From the NCBI GenBank assembly GCA_028679775.1, contig JAJRAX010000191.1, positions 1 to 9,717 on the forward strand: a stretch of DNA of 9,717 nt, written 5' to 3'. The translations under genes were made by a program, and so were the position numbers. The stretch comes from Methanothrix sp. Its GTDB lineage: Archaea; Halobacteriota; Methanosarcinia; Methanotrichales; Methanotrichaceae. The stretch's first letter is position 1. Every line of letters begins with the position of its first letter. This document shows positions 1 to 7,656 of the stretch, one piece after another. The notes beneath the pieces are model-generated. The model did not search any database. It was not told the origin of the DNA and saw nothing but the letters and a program-made list of their open reading frames with translations.

Positions 1-381
1 CAGGCCGTAGACCCGATTGTCATGCAGGATCATAGTAATATCTATGTTCCTCTTGGCTGCAAAGATGAGATGATCGAGCCCCTCGGCCAGGCTGTCTCCG
101 TCTCCAGAAAAGCAGATCACCAACAAATCGGGATTTGCAATCTTGATGGCTGTGGCCGCGGGGATGGTTCGGCCGTGGATGGAATAGAAGCTGTTGGCTT
201 TCATGTAGTCTACGATCTTGGCGTGGCAGCCAATGCCCGACACCAGGACCACATTTTCTAACGGAATGCCTTCACTGTCAAGTTCTGCAAGCACAATTCT
301 GATAGCGCTCATGATGGAGAAGTTGCCGCAGCCGGGGCACCAGGTGACCCGCGCGGTTGTGGCCAGATCTTTAGGATTCAT
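1..381 (-). CDS. 2-oxoacid:ferredoxin oxidoreductase, beta subunit (partial, N-terminal 127 residues)
   Basis: This is the thiamine-diphosphate and iron-sulfur subunit of an enzyme that oxidatively decarboxylates a 2-oxoacid to its acyl-CoA while reducing ferredoxin, in the cytoplasm. The frame opens with ATG at 381 and stays open to base 1, so the C-terminal half (usual length about 280-300 residues) is outside the window. Visible motifs are TWCPGCGN (residues 13-20, two cluster cysteines), SGIGCHAK (48-55, the third cluster cysteine in Sulfolobus-type enzymes), HGRTIPAATAIK (69-80), and the Mg-ThDP signature GDGD (93-96) followed by DNRVYGL (121-127). The start overlaps the stop of the alpha-subunit gene as ATGA, implying translational coupling. 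Homologous enzymes act on pyruvate, 2-oxoglutarate or several 2-oxoacids; the substrate cannot be assigned from this fragment. No ferredoxin-type delta subunit is seen, as expected for two-subunit enzymes. Confidence 0.93.
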   Translation of the reverse strand, partial: MNPKDLATTARVTWCPGCGNFSIMSAIRIVLAELDSEGIPLENVVLVSGIGCHAKIVDYMKANSFYSIHGRTIPAATAIKIANPDLLVICFSGDGDSLAEGLDHLIFAAKRNIDITMILHDNRVYGL

Positions 382-2102
382 GCCAGAGCCCTCCCGAGTT
401 CTCGAAGGAGATCTTCTACTGAAAATGGTCTTCCATCGTACTTCAAGATTCGATTATGGATTTCGATGCCATAAAAGCCCGCGAGCTTTGCCAGTTGGCC
501 AGTCGAATTGCACTCTACTGCTATGAGCTTTTCTACCCCCAGAAGGGCTCTTTTCAGCAGCTTTTCCGGGAATGGCGAGAGGACCAGCACCTGAATCATT
601 CTGATGCCCAGTTTTCTGGACGCCTCCATGCATACGCCTTTGTTCGAACCCCAGCAAAGAAGGGCGATTTTGCTCTTTTCGTCTCCAGAGATCTTTACAG
701 TCTCGAATCTCTCCATCTCCTCTGCCAGGGCCTGGCCTTTTCTCTGACGTTTGTCGCTGGTCTCCTTTGTTATTTCAGGGTCCTCAGAGGTTATGCCGCC
801 TTCATCATGAGTGTAGCTGTCTGTCTTAATAGCCTGCCCCTTTTGAGGTGGAAAGGCCAGAGGTGAGACGCCAGAATCAGTGTAAAGATAACGTTTGTAC
901 TCGCCCCGACCATCCCAAAGCAAAGCAGATAGCTGCTCATGTTCATTCGGCTCGCCAGCCAGTTCAATGTCAAAGCTGTACTGGCTTTCGCTGACGATCT
1001 TGTCAGTGAGAATGAACGCCGGCACCTGAAACTTCCAGGCCAATCGCAAAGCGATAGACGACCAGCAGTAAGCCTCCTCGGCATCTCCTGGTGCGACTAC
1101 AAACCTGGGAAATTCCCCTTGACCCGCATTGAGTACAAAGTGCAGATCCCCCTGTGCAGTGTAGGTTGGCAGGCCCGTGGAAGGTCCCGTTCTCTGGGCC
1201 ATGACGATTGCAACCGGGATCTCTGCCATGCCGGCCAGGCTGAGGCCCTCGGTCATCAGGCAGAAACCGCCACCTGAGGTTCCCACTGCTGCTCTGACTC
1301 CGGCATAGGCGAATCCCTGGGCCATGATCATCACTGCGATCTCGCTTTCAGGATGTACCACCTTGAGTCCGAAATCCTGGGCGTAGCGGGCCATGAAATC
1401 CAGCACGCTTGAGGATGGAGTCATGGGGTAGGCGACATAGGCTCCGAGACCAGCATTGATCAGCCCCAGGCTCAGGGCCTGGTTGCCTGTCAGGATCGGT
1501 AGAGGTTTCTCGCCCTGCCTATTCGCATGACTGTTCACAGGACTGTCTACAAGGCGATCTGCACGATTATTCATGTGACATAATTGTGCCGCCTGGTCAT
1601 ACCCCTTCCTGGCCACAAGCAGATTCAGCTCCAGCTTCTTTGGGATATGCTTTTTCAGGACATCTTCCAGTATGGTCCAGTCTATGCCCACAACCTTGCA
1701 GTACCCTCCTAAAATGCAGGTGTTCTTCATAACGTCGGGGGCAGCGAATTCGTTCAGGATCTGGGTGATGGTAAGGCCGCATGCCTTATGCTTTGTATCG
1801 TCAAGCTCCACCCGATCTGCATCGTAAATCACAAAGGAGCTGTCCCTAAGACGACCTCTGTGCTTCTCTACGGTCTCCTGGTTGAGAGCTATCAGTACAT
1901 CGATCTGGTCCATGTGAGAGGCAATCCGTCCTGTGGAGGCTCTCACCAATGAGAAATTATGTCCACCTCTGATTAAAGAGGGGTAGTCGTAGTACATGTA
2001 AATGCGATAGCCAAGGCGGCTGAATAAGCGAGATATTGTTATGCCTGCCTCATTTATGCCGTTGCCGGCAATTCCGCCCACGAGAGTTGAAAAATCGTTC
2101 AT
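378..2102 (-). CDS. 2-oxoacid:ferredoxin oxidoreductase, fused gamma-alpha subunit
   Basis: This is the large subunit of the same cytoplasmic ferredoxin-reducing 2-oxoacid oxidoreductase, with the gamma domain fused in front of the alpha domain as in the Sulfolobus-type/KorA-like enzymes. Residues about 1-190 form the gamma domain (VGGIAGNGINEAG near the N terminus, SLIRGGHNFSLVR near 42-54). The pyrimidine-binding alpha domain starts near 205 with GNQALSLGLINAG, carries YPMTPSS (225-231, the YPITP-type signature) and HPESEIA, then GTSGGGFCLMTEGLSLAG. A C-terminal domain follows a charged, low-complexity linker at roughly 410-465. The length of 574 residues is normal for the fused type. I chose the third of three consecutive ATGs (2102) because AGGAG at 2114-2110 lies 7-8 bases upstream; starts at 2108, 2105 or an upstream GTG at 2129 would add only 2-9 residues. 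The stop overlaps the beta-subunit start by four bases. A weak TATA-like CATATACC lies at 2163-2156. Confidence 0.93.
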   Translation of the reverse strand: MNDFSTLVGGIAGNGINEAGITISRLFSRLGYRIYMYYDYPSLIRGGHNFSLVRASTGRIASHMDQIDVLIALNQETVEKHRGRLRDSSFVIYDADRVELDDTKHKACGLTITQILNEFAAPDVMKNTCILGGYCKVVGIDWTILEDVLKKHIPKKLELNLLVARKGYDQAAQLCHMNNRADRLVDSPVNSHANRQGEKPLPILTGNQALSLGLINAGLGAYVAYPMTPSSSVLDFMARYAQDFGLKVVHPESEIAVMIMAQGFAYAGVRAAVGTSGGGFCLMTEGLSLAGMAEIPVAIVMAQRTGPSTGLPTYTAQGDLHFVLNAGQGEFPRFVVAPGDAEEAYCWSSIALRLAWKFQVPAFILTDKIVSESQYSFDIELAGEPNEHEQLSALLWDGRGEYKRYLYTDSGVSPLAFPPQKGQAIKTDSYTHDEGGITSEDPEITKETSDKRQRKGQALAEEMERFETVKISGDEKSKIALLCWGSNKGVCMEASRKLGIRMIQVLVLSPFPEKLLKRALLGVEKLIAVECNSTGQLAKLAGFYGIEIHNRILKYDGRPFSVEDLLRELGRALA

Positions 2103-2191
2103 CATCATTCTCCTGACAATCCTCCCCACAGAATTTCATGCACTGCAGCTTATCTGGTATATGACGCCGTTCAAATGGAGTTCTACTCGCC

Positions 2192-3178
2192 TCAAGCTTC
2201 TGCAGTCAGACCTCCCATCAATCCCTGGTTGTCGCCGGAATCCGTGTCGCCTCCGAGAAGACCCATGCAGTTGCATCTGCCATTGGCCCAATAGCAGCCC
2301 TTGGCTTCACATTCCGCTACCGGATTTGGTGCTGGATTGAAGGGCTCTGGTTCTGGCTCAGGACTGGGCATGTAGCAGTCGCATCTGTTATCAACCCAGG
2401 CACAGTTAGCGCTCTGCTCGCATTTCTTCTTTTCCGGGTCATCTAAACCACGGCAGAGACACTGGCCGTTTACCCAATCGCAGAGTGGATTAGCTTCGCA
2501 TTCTTTCCGGGGCTCGGGTTTGATTGGTTTAACGATATTTCTTGTCTCGTAAACATCGATGATGACAGCATTGCTAAATCCGTTGTTGGTCGAGAAGATG
2601 CTGCTGTGTCTTCCCGGTGAATCCGCATAATACCAGATATAGTAGTAGCCGGGCTGCACAACTCCCAGGTTATATCTCATGACATAACCGCTTGGATAGA
2701 TTTCATACATTGTGACGGGTGACGTCTGGGGCACATAGATCAGTTGTTCAGTCCAGCTTCCCAGCGGCAGCGTGGCATAAAATGCCCAGCCTACTGCTCT
2801 CTCTATCCACAGGCCCGGCCTGTTGCTGGGAAACGTTGCAGCAAAACTATTCCAAGCAAGATAGTCTCCGTTGTAGTACATGTATTTGGGTGGATTGGAT
2901 TGAATTTGGGAAGGCACCAATAGTCCAATATCGGTGGCTAGAGGAGCTTCTTCAGAATAGACTGCCATATCCATTCCACCATCCGCGGATGCTGTATCGG
3001 GGGCGTCGGTATCGATAAAGGAGCTTTGCACATCGCTGGATGGGACCAGTGAGCTGAACTCGGATGCAGTCATATTCATTGCGTTAAAATTTCCTGATTG
3101 GTCCAGTCCTCCTAAAGACAGGCTGCAAAGGAGGAATATGGCTATCGCAATCTGAAATAACGTTTGTTCTGCTTTCAT
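2192..3178 (-). CDS. Secreted cysteine-repeat protein, function unknown
   Basis: I do not recognise a named family. The 328-residue protein begins with MKAEQ followed by a hydrophobic stretch (about residues 8-24), consistent with a Sec signal peptide, so it is probably exported. Residues about 30-90 are Ser/Asp/Ala-rich. Residues about 95-215 form a Tyr/Trp-rich segment (including YYYIWYYADSPGRH and AVIIDVYE) that looks like a beta-sandwich of archaeal surface proteins. After a KP/EP-rich hinge come three cysteine repeats, at 227-242, 253-268 and 290-304, of the form C-x5-C-x6-C-x-C (x4 in the third), each with Trp two residues after the second Cys. Linkers include EPEPEPEPF. The tail is Gly/Asp-rich with no membrane anchor. 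I chose the ATG at 3178 over upstream in-frame ATGs (3190, 3184) because GGTGAT at 3188-3183 is a good ribosome-binding site and the signal peptide then starts in the usual way. It lies between feoB and the oxidoreductase genes; a metal-related or disulfide-rich structural role is only a guess. Confidence 0.85.
   Translation of the reverse strand: MKAEQTLFQIAIAIFLLCSLSLGGLDQSGNFNAMNMTASEFSSLVPSSDVQSSFIDTDAPDTASADGGMDMAVYSEEAPLATDIGLLVPSQIQSNPPKYMYYNGDYLAWNSFAATFPSNRPGLWIERAVGWAFYATLPLGSWTEQLIYVPQTSPVTMYEIYPSGYVMRYNLGVVQPGYYYIWYYADSPGRHSSIFSTNNGFSNAVIIDVYETRNIVKPIKPEPRKECEANPLCDWVNGQCLCRGLDDPEKKKCEQSANCAWVDNRCDCYMPSPEPEPEPFNPAPNPVAECEAKGCYWANGRCNCMGLLGGDTDSGDNQGLMGGLTAEA
2267..2500 (-). repeat. 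Three tandem cysteine motifs inside the secreted protein gene
   Basis: The encoded motifs CEANPLCDWVNGQCLC, CEQSANCAWVDNRCDC and CEAKGCYWANGRCNC are degenerate copies of one unit, each with four cysteines and a Trp at the same place. Spacing between units is 26 and 37 residues, the longer gap being the Pro/Glu-rich linker. The DNA copies are diverged, so this is an old protein-level duplication rather than a recent tandem repeat. Confidence 0.85.
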
Positions 3179-3245
3179 ATCCATCACCATTTAAATAAAT
3201 CAAAATATTATTAACTCGAATTCACCAATTGATAATGATGCTCTT

Positions 3246-3257
3246 TACGTATAAATT
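3246..3257 (-). promoter_or_regulatory. Candidate TATA box for the secreted cysteine-repeat gene
   Basis: On the minus strand AATTTATACGTA sits in an AT-rich intergenic stretch between the feoB stop and this gene, preceded by an A-run that could serve as a BRE. An archaeal start site about 25 bases downstream would give a leader of roughly 45-50 bases. A second AT-rich stretch, TTAATAATATTTTG at 3214-3201, is an alternative that would make the message almost leaderless. The choice is by eye only. Confidence 0.35.
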
Positions 3258-3283
3258 TTTTGTACTGTTTTTGATATCCCAGC

Positions 3284-4984
3284 TTAGGCCAGGAGAAGAT
3301 GCAGCGTTCCACCCATCAATAGCGCTGCTGCAAGCCTCAATGCCACGGATTTCATTGTTCCAGAAAAGCCAAGCTCCTTGAGCATCACCATGAATGTAGC
3401 CACACAGGGAAAGTACATGGCCAGCACCACAGAAGCAATGACAAGCTGCTTTGCCGTCATATCTAGCGGCGCGAACATCCCGATCCCCACATCCTTTCTC
3501 AAGAAGCCGATGATCAGTGCGGTGGCGGCATCGCTTGGAAGTCCCAGAATTCCGGATACAACCGGTCGCATTGTCTGACCGATCATGTGCATCAATCCGG
3601 AAAGATAAAAGAAGTTCATGACCAGCATTCCGACTGCGATATAAGGCACGGCCTCCTTTAAAAATTCGCGAATGCGGATGAAAGTCTTCTTGAAGAGCGA
3701 ACTCATGTTCGGCATGCGGTAGGGCGGTATCTCCAAAAAGATCTCAGGAGATTCCCCACCTATGATATTGTGCAGTAGAAAACCGGTGGCGACGAATGCG
3801 ACAAAGAGCGAGGCGTAGACGGCAAGAATGTATCTCAGGCCGAATGGGGCGAGCATCCCGAAGATCATGGCTGTCTGCGAGGCGCAGGGTATGGCCATGG
3901 TCATGAGTGTTGCAGCCAGGTACCTTTGTTTGGGCGACTCCAGGATTCTTACCGAGAGCACCGCTGGAACGCTGCATCCCATTCCCAGGACGCAGGGCAA
4001 GATCGCAGCCCCATGCAATCCGATCCTGTGCATGAAAGCGTCCGAGATGATGCTCAGCCGTGGAAGATATCCTATGTCCTCTAGAACACCTAGCAGCAGG
4101 TAAAAGGGTATGAGGAACGGCAGGACCACGCCCAGAGGGATGTAGAGGCCTGTGGTTAGGATGCCGAAGGACCGCATCAGCTCCGGAGTATTTCCTATCA
4201 GAATCTCCTTCAGGAGTGGCGAGCTGATGTGACTGTTGACGAGGGCAGTTATGAACTCGGAGTATGCGATGAATATTGGGTCGGTGACCTTCAGTATGAA
4301 CAGCTCACCCACCTCGATCACGAGGCTGAATGAGAGGTAAAGGGTGAGTAGAGCAATGGGAATTCCGGTCAATGGTTTGATAGAGATATCCTCCAGCCGA
4401 TCGAAGAGGGATGGATGACGGTGCACCACTTTTTGCGTTTTCGTCGCAATCTCTCCGATTCGGGCCCACCTCTGGTCCGGGGATTCGAAATGGATGGCTT
4501 GAGGCGCCCTCGCTCTGGACAGGGCCTCAACCAGATCGCGGATGCCCTGGCCGCTCACTGCCACTGTTGGCACCACCGGGACGCCTAGCTCCTTCTCGAG
4601 AGCTGCCACATCTATCTTGATGCCCTTCTTGACTGCAACATCCCAGAGGTTGAGGGCCACCACTGTGGGCTCGCCTCTCTCCAGAATCTGTAGTGTGAGG
4701 TTCAGGTTTCTCTCAAGATTGGTGGCATCGATGACATTGACCACCACATCCGCACCATTGGAGAAGATCTTCCTGCTGACCTCCTCCACTCTGGTTGTGG
4801 GGTCGAGGGAGTAGACGCCGGGAGCATCCACTAGGGTGGCCATCTGCTCGCCTAATTTCATGTTCCCTTCCGTGTATCCCACAGTGGTTCCGGGATAGTT
4901 GGCAGAGATGACTCCGATTCCAGTCAAGCGGGAGAAGATGACGCTTTTGCCCACATTGGGGTTGCCCATGAGCAGGATCTTCAA
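3284..4984 (-). CDS. feoB: Ferrous iron transporter FeoB (short form)
   Basis: FeoB moves Fe(II) into the cell through the cytoplasmic membrane and carries its own G domain. That domain occupies about residues 1-160: G1 GNPNVGKS (7-14), G2 within NYPGTT (29-34), G3 DAPG (53-56), G4 NLWD (112-115), G5 AVSG (142-145). A short helical linker (about 165-200) precedes the membrane part, which shows repeated hydrophobic segments and the two gate motifs, PCVLGMGCSVPA (330-341) and YFPCVATF (525-532), with cysteines C331, C337 and C527. At 566 residues it is shorter than the roughly 650-770 of many FeoB proteins, although both gates are present. The start is TTG at 4984, supported by TGGAG at 4998-4994 and by the protein beginning right at the G domain (MKILLMGNP); no upstream ATG or GTG is in frame before a TAG at 5029-5027. 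No feoA lies beside it in this window. Confidence 0.95.
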   Translation of the reverse strand: MKILLMGNPNVGKSVIFSRLTGIGVISANYPGTTVGYTEGNMKLGEQMATLVDAPGVYSLDPTTRVEEVSRKIFSNGADVVVNVIDATNLERNLNLTLQILERGEPTVVALNLWDVAVKKGIKIDVAALEKELGVPVVPTVAVSGQGIRDLVEALSRARAPQAIHFESPDQRWARIGEIATKTQKVVHRHPSLFDRLEDISIKPLTGIPIALLTLYLSFSLVIEVGELFILKVTDPIFIAYSEFITALVNSHISSPLLKEILIGNTPELMRSFGILTTGLYIPLGVVLPFLIPFYLLLGVLEDIGYLPRLSIISDAFMHRIGLHGAAILPCVLGMGCSVPAVLSVRILESPKQRYLAATLMTMAIPCASQTAMIFGMLAPFGLRYILAVYASLFVAFVATGFLLHNIIGGESPEIFLEIPPYRMPNMSSLFKKTFIRIREFLKEAVPYIAVGMLVMNFFYLSGLMHMIGQTMRPVVSGILGLPSDAATALIIGFLRKDVGIGMFAPLDMTAKQLVIASVVLAMYFPCVATFMVMLKELGFSGTMKSVALRLAAALLMGGTLHLLLA

Positions 4985-5042
4985 GGTCGGAAGCTCCAGA
5001 GTTCCGGTTTGATTGCCTGAGGTGATCTAGTTTTGCTGAGGA

Positions 5043-5052
5043 ATATTTAGAG
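5043..5052 (-). promoter_or_regulatory. Candidate TATA box for feoB
   Basis: The minus strand reads CTCTAAATATTCC here, close to the archaeal box A consensus. A start about 25 bases downstream would give a leader of roughly 35 bases before the feoB TTG. A weak GC-rich hairpin with G-U pairs (5073-5057) lies between the Cdc48 stop and this box, without a following T-run, so it is not called a terminator. Confidence 0.4.
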
Positions 5053-5074
5053 GCAGAGAGCCAGAATGGCCCCT

Positions 5075-7354
5075 TCAGGCATAAATCTCCCCGCGCTCTA
5101 CCTCTCTGGAGGCCTTCTTTCTCAGCTCGGTAGCGAGCCTTGCGTAGTACTTCATGGTGTCGGGCGTAACCGAAGGCCCGATCTCCTGCAAGGCCGCAAG
5201 GAAATGCTTATGGGCGATCTTCTCTGCTGCCATGTTCTCTCTGAGAGCCAGGCGCCCTGCCTTTCGCACGACTGCTGCTATGTCCGCTCCCGTGTACTGA
5301 TCTGTGAGGGCGATCAGCTCATCGATGTTGATATCATCTGCGAGCGGGGCTCGTTTCATATGGACCTGGAGTATCTTCATTCTTGACTCTCTGTCCGGCA
5401 CGGGTGCCATGATCAGCTCATCAAAGCGTCCTGGCCGTAAGAGCGCTGGATCGATGATATCCGGGCGGTTGGTTGCGCCTATGACCACAACTCCGTGCAG
5501 CTCCTCCAGCCCGTCCATCTCGCTTAAAAGCTGGTTGACCACCCGTTCTGTTACATGTGGCTCGCCTGTTGCTCCTCCCCTCACAGGCACGAGCGCGTCC
5601 AGCTCATCGAGGAAAATAATGGAAGGCGCTACCTGCCTCGCTTTTTTAAATATCTCCTCAACTCTCTTCTCGCTCTCTCCGTACCACTTGGAGAGCAGCG
5701 CTGACCCCTTGACTGTAATGAAATTGGACTCGCTCTCGTTGGCCACTGCCTTAGCGAGCATAGTCTTGCCAGTGCCCGGCGGGCCGTAGAGAAGCACGCC
5801 CTTGGGGGCTTCTATCCCCAGGCGACGGAAGCTTTCAGCATTTCGCAGAGGCCACTCGACAGCTTCCACTAAAAGCTGTTTGACAGTCTCCAGGCCTCCG
5901 ATGTCCTCCCAGCTCACATTTGGGACCTCGACCAGGATCTCTCGCATGGCTGATGGAGAGACCTCTCGAAGAGCGGCCTCGAAGTCGTCCTTCTGCACAA
6001 TGAGGCGGTCCAGGATCTCCTTTGGAATGGTAGGCTCATCGAGGTCGATCTCAGGGAGGATACGACGCAGAGCGTTCATGGCCGCCTCTCGTCCGACTGC
6101 AGAAATGTCTGCTCCGACAAAGCCGTAGGTTCGGCTGGCGTAGTTCTCCAGAATAACATCTTCAGCCAGAGGCATGCCGCGGGTGTGGATCTGGAAGATC
6201 TCCATTCTTCCTTCCATGTCGGGAACGCCAAGTTCGATCTCTCTGTCGAACCGACCCGGTCTGCGTAGCGCCATGTCCAATGCCTCAGGACGGTTAGTGG
6301 AGCCGATTACTATTACATTCTTCCTCTCCTTGAGTCCATCCATGAGGGACAGGAGCTGGGCCACCACGCGCCTCTCGACCTCTCCTGTGACGTCGCCTCT
6401 CTTGGGGGCGATGGAGTCAAGCTCGTCCAGGAAAATGATGGCCGGCGTGTTCTTCTCTGCCTCCTCGAACAGGTCCCGGAGGGCCTTCTCGCTCTCTCCG
6501 TAGTACTTGGACATTATCTCCGGGCCGTTGATGCTTATGAAGTAGGCATCGCTCTCGTTGGCCACCGCCTTGGCGAGCATTGTCTTGCCTGTGCCAGGCG
6601 GGCCGTGGAGCAGGACTCCCTTGGGCGGGTCGATTCCCAGTCGATCGAAGAGCTCAGGGTGCTTGAGAGGCAGCTCAATCATCTCTCTGACCTTGGTAAT
6701 CACTGGCTTGAGGCCGCCGATGTCCTCGTAGACTACAGACGGAACTGAGCGTTCCTGGGTCTCTACAGCCTGGGGCAGCAGCTCTATGTCAGTCCCCTCG
6801 GTAATCTTGACTATTCCGCCGGGGCTCGTAGAGACCACTCTTAGCTTGATTTCACCTAGGCCGAAGGCCTGAGCCCCCAAAAATCCCCTGAAGATCTCCT
6901 CGAACATGGTCTCTCTGCCGCCGATGGAGTCAGAGGGAGGCTTTCGGACGCTTGTAGTGGAGATGATGTCTCCTCTTATCAGCGGCCTGCCGTTGAAGAC
7001 CTTGGTGAGCACGTCTCCTGGAGCAAAGATCTGCATGCCCTGAGTGACAGGGGCTAGAGTCACATGTTTGGCCTCGCTCCAGATAGCCCGTTTCACCTCA
7101 ACGTACTGGCCTATGCTGGTTCCAGCGTTTGATCTGATCAGGCCGTCCATCCTGATCATGTCCATGCCCTGGTCCTGGGAGTAAGCGCTGACGGCAAGGG
7201 CCGCTGTGGGCCTCGATCCTGCAAGCTCCACAACGTCCAGAGGGCGCGCCCCAATCTTCTCCAGGAAGTCTTCGCCAATCCTCACGATGCCTTTTCCGAC
7301 ATCTCCCTGATTGGCCTCGGATACTTTCAGCCTGATGGATTCTCCTTCAGTCAT
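5075..7354 (-). CDS. cdc48: Cdc48/VAT-type AAA+ ATPase (p97 family)
   Basis: This is a cytosolic hexameric protein unfoldase of the Cdc48/p97/VAT family, known to thread substrates using ATP and in archaea able to feed the 20S proteasome. The 759-residue protein has the usual architecture: substrate-binding N domain (about 1-195), D1 with Walker A GPPGTGKT (251-258) and Walker B IIFLDE (306-311), and D2 with Walker A (524-531) and Walker B IIFLDE (579-584). Arginine-finger regions RRPGRFD and LRPGRFD follow in each ring, along with the D1 and D2 DIGGL linkers. Both ATPase sites look intact. The C terminus ends in Ile-Tyr-Ala, matching the HbYX proteasome-docking pattern. The ATG at 7354 is chosen because AAAGGAG lies four bases upstream and the family N terminus begins there; the frame extends to a TTG at 7384, which is unlikely. 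It is divergently transcribed from the siroheme-protein operon. Confidence 0.97.
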   Translation of the reverse strand: MTEGESIRLKVSEANQGDVGKGIVRIGEDFLEKIGARPLDVVELAGSRPTAALAVSAYSQDQGMDMIRMDGLIRSNAGTSIGQYVEVKRAIWSEAKHVTLAPVTQGMQIFAPGDVLTKVFNGRPLIRGDIISTTSVRKPPSDSIGGRETMFEEIFRGFLGAQAFGLGEIKLRVVSTSPGGIVKITEGTDIELLPQAVETQERSVPSVVYEDIGGLKPVITKVREMIELPLKHPELFDRLGIDPPKGVLLHGPPGTGKTMLAKAVANESDAYFISINGPEIMSKYYGESEKALRDLFEEAEKNTPAIIFLDELDSIAPKRGDVTGEVERRVVAQLLSLMDGLKERKNVIVIGSTNRPEALDMALRRPGRFDREIELGVPDMEGRMEIFQIHTRGMPLAEDVILENYASRTYGFVGADISAVGREAAMNALRRILPEIDLDEPTIPKEILDRLIVQKDDFEAALREVSPSAMREILVEVPNVSWEDIGGLETVKQLLVEAVEWPLRNAESFRRLGIEAPKGVLLYGPPGTGKTMLAKAVANESESNFITVKGSALLSKWYGESEKRVEEIFKKARQVAPSIIFLDELDALVPVRGGATGEPHVTERVVNQLLSEMDGLEELHGVVVIGATNRPDIIDPALLRPGRFDELIMAPVPDRESRMKILQVHMKRAPLADDINIDELIALTDQYTGADIAAVVRKAGRLALRENMAAEKIAHKHFLAALQEIGPSVTPDTMKYYARLATELRKKASREVERGEIYA

Positions 7355-7410
7355 ATTTCTCCTTTGATTAGCTCTAATTATCAAAGATACTTTCGGTATT
7401 AATAGGCGTC

Positions 7411-7420
7411 TATTTTTAAG
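7411..7420 (-). promoter_or_regulatory. Candidate TATA box for the Cdc48 gene
   Basis: The minus strand reads CTTAAAAATA, a good archaeal box A look-alike. A start about 25 bases downstream (near 7390) would leave a leader of about 35 bases carrying the AAAGGAG ribosome-binding site. Confidence 0.45.
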
Positions 7421-7541
7421 TAGTTTGCTGTATGGGTGACAATTTCAGGCGATGGAATTCGTGCGCTGTAGGAGCGGGAATATGCTTTCTTCCTGGCATA
7501 GGATTTTCCTCGGGACAGCCGGGCACCCAAATCAAAGGACT

Positions 7542-7580
7542 CTAAATTAATAGAAGCCACTTTGGTTGCCAAAAATTAAT
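7542..7580 (+). promoter_or_regulatory. Candidate promoter region of the siroheme protein-E1-TusA operon
   Basis: Two AT-rich TATA-like stretches, CTAAATTAATAG (7542-7553) and AAAAATTAATTC (7571-7582), lie upstream of the operon. Starts about 25 bases downstream of each would give leaders of about 85 or 55 bases. The sequence alone does not decide which is used; the other copy could be a regulator site. Confidence 0.3.
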
Positions 7581-7656
7581 TCCCCCCAATTATTTGCCGC
7601 AATCCAAACATTCATTACCCCTATCCCACCGTCCATCACAGTTCAGAGGCTTTTAG

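Larger units (their letters stand above)
7355..7656. other. Divergent intergenic region between the Cdc48 gene and the siroheme-protein operon
   Basis: About 300 bases with no supported gene. The left part carries the Cdc48 promoter. The middle (about 7430-7540) is GC-richer with no clear structure; a 37-codon frame from ATG 7432 lacks a ribosome-binding site. The right part is AT-rich with the octamer AAATTAAT twice (7544-7551 and 7573-7580, 29 bases apart) and a small hairpin TTTGG-TTG-CCAAA at 7561-7573 between them. These are the likely promoter or operator elements for the plus-strand operon. Confidence 0.5.

Noticed and set aside
456..866. 136-codon plus-strand frame opposite the alpha-subunit gene
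   Set aside because: Antisense shadow of the conserved C-terminal region of the oxidoreductase.
2103..2129. Upstream GTG start for the alpha subunit
   Set aside because: It lies ahead of the AGGAG ribosome-binding site and would add residues not typical of the gamma-domain N terminus.
3113..3130. Possible lipoprotein cysteine (LLCSLS) in the signal peptide of the secreted protein
   Set aside because: The residues around the cysteine do not fit a lipobox (no small Ala/Gly/Ser pair before Cys), and it lies within the hydrophobic core.
5057..5073. Hairpin after the Cdc48 stop as a terminator
   Set aside because: The stem relies on G-U pairs and is not followed by a T-run.
5304..6503. Long plus-strand frames opposite the Cdc48 gene
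   Set aside because: These are antisense shadows of a highly conserved AAA+ gene, rich in Ser and Arg, with no ribosome-binding sites or motifs.
7432..7545. 37-codon plus-strand frame starting MGDNFRRWNSC in the divergent intergenic region
   Set aside because: There is no ribosome-binding site, it overlaps the promoter zone, and nothing in the peptide suggests a function.
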